Part shown: in pieces, positions 48,305 through 60,461 of the stretch
Layout: each line of letters opens with the position of its first letter
How positions within the stretch are numbered: position 1 is the stretch's first letter
Source: Raphanus sativus
Lineage: Eukaryota; Streptophyta; Magnoliopsida; Brassicales; Brassicaceae
Assembly: GCF_000801105.2 (NCBI RefSeq)
Contig: NC_079519.1
Span: forward strand, 10,848,668 to 10,912,667
Direction of reading: 5' to 3'
Length of the DNA stretch: 64,000 nt
Program-made: the position numbers and the translations under genes
The notes under the pieces: model-generated
What the model was told of the DNA's origin: nothing
Databases searched by the model: none
The model's input: the letters and a program-made list of their open reading frames with translations, nothing else

Positions 48305-48815
48305 TGTTTAAGTGGAATCACATGAACTTAAATTTCTGTCACCAATACTATTTGGAATCCTTACAAGTCTTTAGCTCGTTTGCTCTCTATGTCCTCACTA
48401 GTTTTGCTATTTTGCTGACTATAAAATTCAAATTCTAAAATGGTTAAAAAAAATATTTGGCATGAATTCCATTTTTTCTACAAATACTGAAATCGTTTCT
48501 AAAAGAAGAAAACAAGCAGCTACAAATCTAGAAACCCTCAATCGTCGTGGACACAAAAGTGACATGAAATAAAGAAAAATTATTTTCGCTTTTCTGAAAT
48601 CATTTCTGAAAAAAGGAAACCAGCAGCTACTAAATCTACAAACCCTCGATCCTCGTGGAAACAAAAGTGAAAAGAAATAAAGAAAATATATTTTCGCTTT
48701 TCTTATCGATCCTATGCACACATCTATCCTCCACTTATCTATACAAATCATTAATCTGCTTTTGATAACTTTACTTTTCTATTATATTACATATAAATGG
48801 TCGCTGCTACAGGTG
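48305..48815. repeat. 3' flank with a 107-bp tandem duplication
   Basis: Within the 3' flank of copy A, a segment at 48487-48593 (ctgaaatcgtttctaaaaga ... ttttcgctttt) is repeated at 48594-48700 with about 85-90 percent agreement by eye. It is non-coding; the 107-codon minus-strand frame over it is a by-product. Confidence 0.75.
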
Positions 48816-49158
48816 GGGAAAAGGGTACCTAAATAGATGGTGCTAAATAGATCAGTGCTAAATATGATTTGAACTCGATTATAATTCAAAAATACTAATT
48901 AAATTTTATAAAATATGCTAAAATAAAATTATAATTCAAAAATACTACCTAAACTTTATAAAATGTGCTAAAATCAACATTGACCGCAATGATAGTTAGT
49001 CAATCGTTAACTCAACAAAATGACGTCGTCATGTGTATTTAAATAAAACAAAATATATTCTATCTCAAGGGAAACGAATCCGCACATAGCCAATCACTAG
49101 ATCAAACCAAGTTATCTCTAGCCCAAGTTATATTTTTGAGATACTGGTATAATATGCA

Positions 49159-49805
49159 CTAGATTTTGATCCGCGCTTTTGAAGCGCGGGATATTTTACG
49201 ATGAAAAATTTCCCTAATAATTTAACAAATATTTTGGTTATTTTTAAAGAGTGTGTATTTAAAATATTTTTGCATTTAAATCAGTATTTTTAAATTCAAT
49301 CCGATTGTGATTATAACGGTTCATCCGGAGATCTGACAATTCAATTTATGTTTTTAAAATATTCATATTAAAAAATCACTAAAACCCGAGACTAACCGAT
49401 TGAACTGATGGATGATCGATATGTAATCTAATTGGATTTAAATTGTAATAGTTTCATAATTTGTAATCTTATAATCGAAATTTTAAAGTTCACTATTTTG
49501 CAGTCTATGAAATTATGACGTTTCTACAAAATTTTAAAGAGAAAATGATAGATATAAAATAACTAAGATTAATTATTGTATTATTTGGAAACATTGATAG
49601 TAGTACAAAAAATATATTGTTTGGAAACATTGATAGTAGTATAAAGAAATAAGTATATTGTTTGGAAACATGGATAGTAGTATAAAGAAAGAAACATTAG
49701 TGACTTAATGTATATTTAACTATAAAGTATAAAAGTGTATTTAATTTAAAAACTTACAAAATAAATGTTAGGTCCAACATAATGTTTCTATTTTAATAAG
49801 ATAGA
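49159..49805 (-). mobile_element. non-autonomous Helitron C
   Basis: A 647-bp element on the minus strand. The 5' end is TCTATCTTATTAAAATAGAA at 49805. The 3' end is the hairpin tcccgcgcttcaaaagcgcgg followed by atcaaaatCTAG at 49159. It inserted between A and T. A 'tgtttggaaacattgatagtagta' unit is repeated three times near 49585-49690. Confidence 0.82.
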
Positions 49806-50152
49806 TTATATATATATATATACAACGATAATCTTCTCCCTCAACATCCAGTTTGATTTCAGTTACAATATATGTCTTCTGGGGAAATAGAGTTTTTTTT
49901 TAAACTTCGAGTTAAGTAGGAGATTTAAATCTATGTTAAACTATATGTCGGTTTAAGTAGATCCCCAATTACGAATTCATACAGATTATGAACTTTTTTG
50001 AACTCATGGAAGCTCAACGAGTGATGAACATGAGATGGGTTAAGCAATTGACAATCCCACACGTGGGAGGGTTAAAGCGGCGTCATTTTCTCTGAGCTTA
50101 AGTGAGCTAGATAGTATTTTTAACTATAATTGAATTCAGGTGGTATTTAGCA

Positions 50153-53090
50153 TCCCCTATATATTAAACGAGAAGCATTTTTAAGGCTTTCCTTAAACGA
50201 TTTTCGTGAGAATGCATGAGAAGGCTCCATTCCACATGTCACTCTGTGAGCGATTTTAAGAAAAACGGATCATTAAATGCTTTGCTTTCTTTCTTTATTT
50301 GCTTCAATGACAAGAAACTTAACGATTTTTTTTTCATACTCGAACAGTTTCTCTTGACATTCTTTTTTTCGCAGCTTTTACGTTAAACGCAAAGAAACAA
50401 CCACAATAACAACATATAGTTTGAATCCCCATCTCAGCAAGGGGATAAAGATCGTACTAAACTAACCTCACGTTCTTGAGAACCTCTTTTCATTGCGGAA
50501 AGAGGACGTTAAAAATCTTCAACGAGATTAATGAGTCGTGCTCGGTTCCGTTTCTGCCCGAAGAGATAGTATATGTTTTGACGATTGGTATTAACTGTAA
50601 AGTATATGTGGTTAGGGTAGTACGTAGTCTTCCCGAGCAAGCAATATAAGCAACATAATGTGGCCATCTTCGCTTTATCTCATTCTCTTAAGCTATTTTC
50701 ATGGCTGTCTCTTAGAGTTTTATCAATGAGTCCAACTACACTATCTCTGAGGTGAGGCAACCAATCAGCCTACTCTTGCCCCCTTGATCGCTCGCAATGA
50801 TGAACCTGAAACAATGAGACACAGTGGTTAGCTTTAAAGTTCCAGTCACGTGGAGAGTCTTGGCTAAAGCCATATGGTATGGAAAGCTAGCTCATGAGAG
50901 GGTAAAGCCACCTCAATGTAAATAATGGGCTAATGATTACTTAGTAAGATATGGATTTTGTCTACGACACTGAAGCTATGGAAGCCGAACACTTTAGAGG
51001 AAATCATCCAAGATAATGATTTTGAATCCTTGCACAAGCCTTATGACAGCCTTCAAATCTTCTTCTCTCTCAGCTCCATCCCATGGATTGAAACATCAAA
51101 TGGTTACTTAGCTGGAAAGATCTCTTAGCTCCTGGAAAGATCTCCTAACTCCAGAATCCAGCTGAGCCTTTACATCAAATACCATTTGAGAGATTCGAGT
51201 ATAACAACAAGTATTCTTTACGCAAACTCTTACACACACATTTGATTGGAGAAGTTCTTTATATTTGTGATAGTGGTGTATTTTACAGAGTATGACATTT
51301 GCTTAAAAGGTTTCAATGGAAGTACAGTTTGTGTGTTACGATTTCATGTTTTGTATCACGTAAAATACATGGAAGATATTGACGTACATATAAGACTATA
51401 CGTCATTAGTCATATATACATATCACCTAATATACGTTACGAGTAATTTTAAGTTATATAGTTATATAGCTATTAAATATACATTTAGAGTGTATGTAAA
51501 AACCCACCATTTTAATCTTAATTACCCATTACTGAACTTCCAGGCTTCTAAATTAACATTGCTCAATGCATGCAGTGGCAAAACATATTTAAAGCTATAC
51601 AGCCGTATATGGAAATGCCATATAAGATCGGGAATGTTTCTGAACTCACATCTACATATAGTACTCTCTTAATGTTAATGCTTGATTGACAAGTTTGTCA
51701 ATATGTAATAAATATATAATATATCCAAATTCAATGTAGATTCGTTTTTCATAGCATATTTTACTTATTTTAGCTATGTAACTAATATTGTCTTTCCTAA
51801 TTAACAAATGTACAATTTTCTAACCTAATGTTTTAAGAACTCTATATATATAACCTGCGCCTCTCATAGTCTACATCACAAAACATTACACCCGAACATA
51901 TCTATCACAGAAATCGATTGCAGCAAATTTTAACCAAGTTTCCGAACTAAAATCTTTCAAATCTATGTGAAGAATTTAGGTGAAGATCATTCGCCTATGG
52001 AAGCAATACCCTACACAAGGTGGTGAGACTATTGAATAGGTGTTAGTCGATTACCGTGTAAGTTTCTTTAGAGCAAGCGCACTGATAACATGATAAAATT
52101 AATCGTCAAAGAAAATTATGTAAAAGTATTAATATAATAAGGTGCAAAGCTCGAATTTAGAGACCCAACCAATGAAAATGCTCTTATATTATGAACATGA
52201 TCTAATATCTTATATATGATCGTTGGTGTTTAAAAAACGTTAGTCATACGGTTTTGTTATCTATTGCTAAGTGATAAGATTAATGCGTGCTAAAAAAAGA
52301 ATTGGTATCTACTAAGGTATTATAATCCCAAAGTTCTACGATGTTTTTTTTGGATCAGTTTTACGAAGTTGTTATCTGATTTTGTTACTGTATTATATTA
52401 TATAGTTACATAATATCTCCAACATAATCTAATAAGGATTTAGTTAGGTACAAACCAATTTTTTTTTAAATAGACTTAGTTTTAATATGGAACTTAACTT
52501 TATTACTCGAAAACTTAATGAAACCGACCAAACCGGTTGCACAACCTTACACAAACTCCTTAGTACACTACAGACAAGTAATCTAACTAGGGCTATTTAA
52601 TATGGTAAAATGGTTCCTCTTTTAAAACACTATACAATGACTTTGATGAACACTAAATATGGAAGAGTAGAAAAAACATTTTTTTCATGCTTCTGTTTTG
52701 TTTTGTTTTTTTTTCTTAAATTTCGAGCTTTAATTTTAATTTTAGATTTGATTATTTTATTTGATAGTAGAAGCGTTTTAATTTTTTGTTCTTTCATCTG
52801 AACATATAATATTTTTTAATAAATGATTGTTTTGACAACATGACTCTAAAATTCATATAATATAATCCTAAATTAATTAATAAGGGATTTTGGTATAAAA
52901 CCAAATAAACCGACACCCGACGGTATATAAAACGAACCGAACCAAAGTAAATATGAATTTAGAATGGTAGTTATATTTTACTAACCGAAAAACCAAAAAA
53001 TCAAATCGAAACCGAACCGATATCCAGATTGAACACTCATAAATCTAAACAATTATCTCACCCCGCGGTGTGCCGCGGGTGACTACCTAG
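50153..53090 (+). mobile_element. Helitron D with unassigned internal sequence
   Basis: Proposed ends are TCCCCTATATATTAAACGAG at 50153 and the hairpin ccccgcggtgtgccgcgggt followed by gactacCTAG at 53090, between A and T. The 2.9 kb interior has stretches that look like host DNA rather than Helitron, such as 51840-52060: a TATA-like tctatatatataa followed by an A/C-rich leader and a short ATG frame. The 3' end is convincing, the 5' end less so. The part 52880-53040 is rich in CCGAACC motifs. No Rep/helicase was seen. Confidence 0.6.
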
Positions 53091-53424
53091 TTAATCAATA
53101 TTTGATATGTAAAGTCGAGTACTTGGTCTCACCAATGAATGTCAGTGGTTAATGTAACTAGACAAATGAGTGTCTTATTTTGGGTTCGAATCCCCTATGT
53201 AAAAAAATTATCTATTTTTTTAACACAAAACACCGTCTTTTTCTTGAGCTGGCGATTTAAAAAACACGGTCAGTGTAGATTTTGACACATTTTAAAATGT
53301 TTAGATAGTATTTTTTAATTATAATTCAATTCAGGTGGTTTTTAGCACTGATCAATTACTCGGCTCGTATTTGGCACGATTGAAATTGTAGAGGTCGAAA
53401 TAGACTCTTTTCCCGCTAGGGGTG

Positions 53425-55207
53425 AGCACAATTCTACATGCTACTTTATCGATATTTGATACGTAAAGTCGAGTACTTGGTCTGACCAAATTAAGGGGAG
53501 TGTATTGAAACAAGAGTTTCAATAGATTTTCAGATTTTTTTAAAATCCCCTGTTATTCAATTGATAATTTAAAAAAAAAATCCAAATCAAGTGTTATTCA
53601 ATATGGAATTTGGAAAAAGTATTTGAAAATCACTTGAAACCCCCTCTTATTCAATTAACAATTTGCAAAAACTAAATCAAATCCACTGATTATTTAACTG
53701 CAAACAACATTTACGATGAAACTTCTGTAATAAGGATTTTAGAAGAGTTGACATTATTTTTTAGTTAAAAAGAGTTCTTATAGAATAACATCTTTAGAGC
53801 TGGCATTTGAAGAGACTTACAAAAGATAGTGCCGTACCTTGAAACAAGAACCGAGAGACGTGTCTTCTTGCTCGGAGGGAAAAAACATCAGCGTTTAAAG
53901 ACCTGATCTCGACTACTTCCGTCTCTCCGTAGGAAACCCGTCTTTAAGTTGTAAATAAAAGCTGTCAGTGTCGAACTCGTAGCATCACTTGGTCGACGAT
54001 ATGTCTCTGTGAGCACGAACCTGTCGGTGTGACGCTGCTTGAAGGAGTCTATTCTCCTGATTCTGCCTTTACGATAACATCTTTGATCTAAATATTCTCC
54101 ACAAATCCATTCTACTTTAAAACCATAAAAGCCAAAGCTCGCATGCCACCATGAAACTTCTGCAGAGTCACGTCTCAGCCCAACTCCCAACTTCAAGTCT
54201 TCAAAAGTATATAAATATAAGCTGATCATTGTTTTGCATGATCGAGGTCAATAATACATACATATTTGCTCGATTCATCCCTCATCACTGATTTAAAAGT
54301 CAGAGATTTGATGAATATACAAACTTAAGAACTAGAATCTGCATATTCACAAATAGCCGAACGGCCAATCAAAACAAAAGTCTTGCAACACAAACTCTTC
54401 ACTGCAATTTTTAGCAAAAAGAAAAGAAAAAAAAAACTCTTCACTGCATTCAGATTACCGCTTTTTCTATAGTTATCTGAATCCCATAAATTATGATGAA
54501 CAGAAGTACAAGAGTATGGATGACTTAAGGTGGGGCTATAATATGAAGCGGTTCCAAAATGTCTTGTTGCTTGACTTTTCTACTTGAACTCTTTTTATGA
54601 CTCACATCTACAAAGCCAATAAGAGCTGAAACATATTGATAATGTTCAATATCGTATGATGCATTTTTTTTGGTTTATGTTCTTGTTCTTGTCTCAGATA
54701 AAGACACTAGAAACACTCCTATCCTCTTGGAACCAGCCTTTTCTTCAGCTTCTTGATACTCTTCAATCATATGAAGAAGATCTTTAACGGCACGAACAGA
54801 GATTAGCGCATCAAGATCTTCTCTTTATTTTTGTAATATATATATTAAAAAGCTCCAGCGTCTGAACAAACCCTTCTCTTAATTAACAATTTCAGATTCG
54901 GTGTGTTCTTAATGCCCATGAACATATGTCATCATCAAGCTCTGAGAGAGTACACGGAAATGGTTATTGAAAATCAGACCGGAACCCACAAGGGAAGTTC
55001 TAGAATGAAGATGTGCTGGAAATTTCAGATTAGGAAAATTAGGAAAGAGTCACCTAAAACAACTCTAAAATTTCTAGAAAATACCTACCAAATCACATAT
55101 AGATTTCTATTTTTAACTTTTAAAATTCTACTAAAACCTCCTAAATAACTTCAAAATCACCTTAAACTCACCAAAATTAAAACACTCTAAAATCTCCTAA
55201 AATTCTT
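53425..55207. other. intergenic DNA, no firm gene
   Basis: From 53495 a sequence starting ggggagtgtattgaaaca looks like a MITE end, with three internal 'ttattcaatt' relatives, but its other end was not located. A 113-codon minus-strand frame (53888-54229) lies in sequence of mixed composition; I recognise no family. A coding-like stretch on the minus strand, about 54828-54690, reads EDLDALISVRAVKDLL and continues with an acidic helix-like segment without stops. It could be an exon or a relic. Confidence 0.35.
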
Positions 55208-55215
55208 AATTCAAT

Positions 55216-55384
55216 CAGTGGCGGACGCAAGACAACGGCTACGGGGGCACGTGCCCATAACTGTTTTTATAATTTTCTTTCCTTGATACTATAAAGTTTA
55301 TCAAATGTTTCTGCTCTAAAATTAATCATAATGGAAAAAAAATCACTGTGCCCCCAACTAATTAGCTTCCTACATCCGCCACTG
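55216..55384. mobile_element. short hAT MITE with CAGTGGCGGA ends
   Basis: A 169-bp element. The ends CAGTGGCGGACGCAAG and, inverted, CAGTGGCGGATGTAGG are flanked by a perfect 8-bp duplication AATTCAAT (55208-55215 and 55385-55392). Subterminal GGGGGCAC/GTGCCCCC motifs are also inverted. It is non-coding. Confidence 0.88.
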
Positions 55385-55666
55385 AATTCAATACACCCCC
55401 CTAAGTATCAATTAGTCTATTTAAATTATATGCAAATACAAAACACATATCAAGTATCTATATATATAATAGCAAACTTTTTTTTGGTGATTGATGATGT
55501 CATCAGTTTTTTATATGAAAAAAAAAACTTTAAATCCAACAGTCAGATTTGTTCCTTATTTTGATTTTACAGACATAAAATTCCCTCGCTCTTATGTCAT
55601 CAACATCTTTCCCGAATCGTTTTATTCTTAAACAGCACAACCTTTAGATTACACCTCTCTAATCAA

Positions 55667-55910
55667 TACTTCCTCCGTTCCTAAATATAAGATGTTATAG
55701 GTAAAACACGTTTATTAAAAAAATCATTTTTTATCTAAAATATATTATCAAAGTTATAAATTAAAAATTATCTGACCAATTACAAAATAGAACTATTAAA
55801 TTTGATTGGTTACACAGTTTTTGATAAAGTTAAAATTACCTAGAAATATGAGAACATCTTATATATTGGAACAAAAAAATTATTCTAAACATCTTATATT
55901 CAGGAACACC
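55667..55910. mobile_element. Stowaway-type MITE
   Basis: The left end TACTTCCTCCGTTCCTAAAT then ATAAGATGTT is the classic Stowaway terminus after a TA target. The right side carries the inverse aacatcttatattcaggaac, but its outermost bases have diverged (acctctcc rather than ggagggag). The interior is AT-rich. Confidence 0.7.
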
Positions 55911-56887
55911 TCTCCTGCTTCTTAATTTGATGTATGATAGTCAATCAGCAGCCGTCTCTTGTTGGGACACCTCTGATTCTAAACGTCCCGAGAGGACATT
56001 TCATGCAATGAGCAGACGTAAGGGATTTATGGGCACGTTTCGGGACGAGCAAACTTACAATTTGACTCCAGAGGACGTAGAATTTTTATGCTTCTCTATC
56101 CAAAAATTTGAAATAAGCAAGCAGATAATTTCTATGCTTCTCTATACAATTTCTCAGATTTTTTTCTCACCCGAACTCTTTCTGAAACCCGAAAACATGT
56201 CAGATAATTTTTGAATCCAAACCAAATTGTTTTGGCTTAGTGGTAAAGGACTAACAGCTGTGAGTACCGTCTTAGGTTCGAGTTTTTTTGGCCATCCACA
56301 CTGTTTTAAATGACAAAAATACGCAGAGTGTGGTGGATCTCATGGTATTAGTTTTTGGATCTAAAAAACTTTTGAGATCCAGAACACGACCGACAACATT
56401 AAAACCAGAAAACAATGGAGGTACGGAGAACAATTTCTCCTTATGATTTGACTGTTGTAGACAATCCTGGTGCACTGATTTTACATGATCTTCTCAAAGG
56501 ATCAAACTATGATGAATCTATATGTGGTATGAAAAATCTATGAATTATTAAAAAGTGCAGCTTCTCGATGGACCCATCACTCGCCCGGAGGAAGGATCTC
56601 TCAACTTGGAAGACTTGTGGGTGATTTAAGCTTGGCTGGTCTCATGGATCAAGATGACCATGGAAAACAGAACTCATATCGAACAACGAAAGGCTGAATA
56701 AGCATGCTGCAAGAAAATATGACTCATGATTGAGGCCTACTATATGACAAGTGGAATTACATTTAAGACAACATGACATTTAGTCAAAAAAAAAAAACAT
56801 GACATAATACAAGCAATTGCGTGCGGCGAGCGCGTGTGCAAATACGGTAAATGTTAATGTGATTTGTTGGTTATTTGAGGTTTGTAA
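55911..56887. other. unassigned spacer with tRNA-like module
   Basis: A 95-codon plus-strand frame (55927-56214) is unrecognised. A tRNA-like module lies at about 56232-56282: A-box-like TGGCTTAGTGGTAAAGGACT, then AGGTTCGAGTT after about 30 bases. The stretch 56560-56700 is less AT-rich and may be a transposon remnant. Confidence 0.35.
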
Positions 56888-56895
56888 CCTGAAAG

Positions 56896-57573
56896 TAGGC
56901 TGGGCGTTCGGGTACCCATTCGGGTTTCGGTTCAGTCCATTCGGGTTTTGGGTTTTCGGGATCAAAAATTTCAGCCCCATTCGGATATTTCTAAATTTCG
57001 GTTCGGGTTTGGTTCGGATCTTTGCGGGTTCGGTTCGGGTTCGGATAACCCATTTAAAATGTTTTTAAATTTTCAAAATTCATTATATACTTTAAATTTT
57101 CAAAATCTATAAGAAAGATAATATATTACATATAAATTTTCATAACATATATATCAAAATACCTTAATTTAACATATAAATTAGTTTTCTTTGAATATTT
57201 GGATAAAGAATCAATAGATATTTAACTATTTTGATGTTTTCAGTATACTTTAGCTATTTTAAACATTTACTTTTGACTATTTGCATATATTTTCCTAGTA
57301 TTTTGGAAAACTTAAAGGTATCTTATATATTTTTAATATTTTTAATATACATTATATATAAAAATAATGTATATATTTAAGTATATAAATTTATTTCGGA
57401 TACATTCGGGTACCCAAAATATTTTGGTTCGGATCGGGTTCGGTTTCGGTTCTTTAAATACCGAAATTTTGAACCCGTTCGGATATTTAATCAATTTCAG
57501 TTCGGGTTCGGTGCTACTTTTTCGGATCGGGTTCGGTTTGGATTTTCGGGTTCGGATTTTTTGCCCAGCCCTA
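56896..57573. mobile_element. hAT-type MITE, copy 2
   Basis: A 678-bp element, nearly identical to the copy at 1586-2264. The ends are TAGGCTGGGCG and GCCCAGCCCTA. The perfect 8-bp duplication CCTGAAAG (56888-56895 and 57574-57581) differs from that of copy 1, so the two are independent insertions. The small number of differences implies recent activity of the family. Confidence 0.92.
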
Positions 57574-57581
57574 CCTGAAAG

Positions 57582-58681
57582 GGTGTGATATTCTGATTTA
57601 TTGGATTAATAGGTCAACTTTAAAGGATTCTTGGATTTTTTTTCAAAATATTTTGCATGAAATTTTCTTTTATTAAAGGTTGAAGGAAAGTTCGATTTCG
57701 TTGGATATTCCATAATGAAGAAAATGGAGTAATTTAAAAACTAAAGATAAATCTGACTTTGATCAAGACAAGTAACTTGAATTCAAAGGAATTGATTATA
57801 GAAAAAAACTTGAGTTGGAAGAGAAGATTAACCGAAGATAAGGAAATGAGATCCTTTGTGTGTGTGTTTCAAAAAAAAAAGAGATCCTTTGTGTTCTTCA
57901 TTCTTAATTGTCGTAAAAGATAGATGCCATGAGTCTCTTTTTCACAAACACCATGAGATCGATTTGCTGAGATACATATAGCCGTGTTCTTTCTGTAGAT
58001 GCTGCCGCAGCGTGCGCGTCTAAAAAATACACTTTAATTTTGTTGCTTTATGCATAAGACATCGGATAAAAAGGCGCGCCTGTGTTAATAATAATTGACA
58101 CAGCGGCAGTTTCCGAGCAATAACTGATCGCTTAAAATTCCAGCGTACATTCCGGTGACTATTTTCACTGTTGGACGACACTTTTTAAGCGCACACCATC
58201 TTCCACGTCGTTTAATCTATTGTCGCTCGTTGGTAGACGCAGCGTCCATTCTCCGAACAGGACTACACAACTATGAACATATGTAATTTGTTTGATACAT
58301 TTGTAGTTCACAATCTTCTATTACATCTTTTTATTTTGAGAGCATAGACCCTAAAGTTTTCGATATCAATGTGACAAAAAATATATGTTTTAGTCCAATT
58401 ATTCCATTACCAGAATCGACACTAAAAATAACCAGAATTGAAAAGAGATTGGCGGGTTGGAGAGGAAGCTAATGATGTTGAGTTTTGGTTAGATTCGACT
58501 TGGTTAAATCAAAACCAAATTTTGATTTCAGGGTCGGTTCGAGTCAATATGATCAGAGAGAAAAGTTGACGCACTATGTATGATGATGTGATGTCAACAA
58601 CAAGTCCACTTATTAGTAACGAACGAACCTCTCTCTCACTCGTCAATTTCTATCGTAAAAGCAGACGCAGACGCAGACGCG
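57582..58681. other. upstream region of the second DUF819 gene
   Basis: A likely small TIR element lies at about 57980-58265: the left gtagatgctgccgcagcgtg has a partial inverse near 58235-58255 (tagacgcagcgtcc). The last 100-200 bases are the promoter and leader of the DUF819 gene, including a GACGCA triplet repeat just before the ATG. Confidence 0.4.
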
Positions 58682-60461
58682 ATGAGCTTGCCGTTTCTGA
58701 ACGCGACAGGGATCTCGTTGCCGTCGTCGTCGGGATCAATTCGGCGGAGATCGCACATTGTTTCACGACAGGATCTTCCTGAATTATCGTCTAAAGCAGT
58801 CGTCTCTTCCCCCAGGCTTAGCTTCTCTCGTAACGACAGGTTTCTCTCGCCGGAGGTATCGTCTCCGCTCCGATCGGTGACCGTGAGATCGCAATTGAAT
58901 ACGCCTCTCATTTCAGGTAACGATGAGTGGGGGACTTGGACTGCTCTCTTCGCCACTGGTGCTTTCGGTCTCTGGTGCGCGCGCGCGCCTTCACACCTTT
59001 CCATTGAATTAAATATATTTTTTTAAAAATAATTTATCTGCATAATGGAAGTAATGTAAAGGTCGGAGAAGACGAAGGTGGGAAGTGCGGTGAGTGGGGC
59101 GTTGGTGAGCACACTGATCGGTCTTGCAGCTAGTAACCTTGGGATCATTTCTTCAGACGCTCCTGCTTTTGCTGTTGTCTTGAACTTCCTCCTCCCATTA
59201 GCTGTTCCTCTCTTGCTCTTCCGAGCTGATCTCCGCCGCGTCGTTCAGTCCACTGGAAAGCTTCTCTTGGCTTTCTTGATTGGATCAAGTAAGAAACTAC
59301 AATTCTTGTTACTTTTTTTGTTGGTACCAAAAGCCTCTTAATTAAATCATTTGCTGTTTCATAAACAGTTGCAACAACTGTGGGTACAGCTCTGGCCTAC
59401 TACCTAGTGCCAATGAGAGCACTTGGTAATGATAGTTGGAAGATTGCAGCTGCTCTCATGGGGAGGCATATCGGTGGAGGTAACTTAACTTCTTCCATTT
59501 CTATCTTCTTGTTTCTCCATGATGATACTGATTTTTTATTCTTGTTTTTTCTCCAGCCGTCAACTATGTTGCCATAGCGAATGCTCTCGGAGTTTCACCA
59601 TCAGTATTAGCGGCTGGACTCGCTGCTGATAATGTTATTTGCGCTGTTTATTTCACGTCTTTGTTTGCTATAGGCTCCAAAATACCTGCCGAAACCTTGC
59701 CTCCACCAACTAGTGGTAAGTTTGAATGTTGCAGTGAAGAATGGATCATTTCCATGTCACTGTTCTTCTGTTACATTCCTTTGGATTCTCACTTGTACAG
59801 ATGCAGATGCAAGCAAGGATTCTGAATCTACAAACAAAATCCCTGTGCTACTGATAGCTACTGGAATTGCTGTGTCCTTAGCTATATGCAAGGCAGGGGC
59901 TTTGCTAACAAAGCATTTTGGGATTTCGGGTGGTAGCTTGCCAGCTATAACCGCCGTGGTTGTTGTTCTAGCGACAGTCTTTCCTTCACAGTTTGGTCGT
60001 CTTGCTCCATCTGGAGAAGCCATGGCTCTAATTCTTATGCAGGTGTCAGAGAGAATCTTTACACACTTCATTTTCAAGAAACAGCACAAGGTTTCTGAAA
60101 AAATTATTATATCAAACTACTTTTTTTTTTCTTTCAGGTGTTCTTCACTGTGATAGGTGCGAGCGGAAACATATGGACTGTGATAAACACGGCACCGAGC
60201 ATATTCTTGTTTGCATTGGTCCAAATTGGGACACATCTCGCTGTGATATTGGGCATAGGGAAGCTGCTCAACATCGAGCTAAGGTTGCTGCTTTTGGCAT
60301 CAAATGCTAACGTCGGTGGACCCACCACTGCAGCTGGAATGGCGACTGCAAAGGGATGGAACTCGTTGATCGTTCCAGGGATTCTTGCTGGAATATTCGG
60401 TATCGCCATTGCAACTTTCATAGGCATTGCATTTGGTGTGAAGGTCCTCAAGTTCATGTGA
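58682..60461 (+). CDS. DUF819 membrane protein, chloroplast-targeted, copy B
   Basis: Six exons: 58682-58974, 59062-59288, 59369-59479, 59557-59715, 59801-60042 and 60138-60461. They total 1356 nt, 451 residues. Intron positions and phases are identical to copy A, and exons 2, 3, 4 and 6 have identical lengths. The N-terminus (MSLPFLNATGISLPSSS, then many Ser/Arg) looks like a chloroplast transit peptide. Hydrophobic segments follow as in copy A (LIGLAASNLGIISSDAPAF, NWKIAAAL-type DSWKIAAALMGRHIGGAVNY, LLLASNANVGGPTTAAGMAT). All splice sites are canonical; the last acceptor has a normal tttctttcAG pyrimidine tract, unlike copy A. Role unknown; membrane transport is only an inference from topology. 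It is richer in G+C than copy A and looks the better-preserved gene. Confidence 0.92.

Larger units (their letters stand above)
48816..53414. mobile_element. composite Mutator-like TIR element carrying two Helitrons
   Basis: The left end GGGAAAAGGGTACC at 48816 pairs with the inverse of CTCTTTTCCC ending at 53414. Inner arm matches follow, for example 'gctaaat...attataattcaaaaatac' at 48850-48960 against its inverse at 53310-53350. The flanks gctacaggtg (48806-48815) and gctaggggtg (53415-53424) agree in 8 of 10 positions. Two Helitrons lie inside (49159-49805 and 50153-53090). The copy of the right-arm motif gaattcaggtggt at both 50130 and 53330 shows that the history is more complex than a single insertion. 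Confidence 0.6.
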
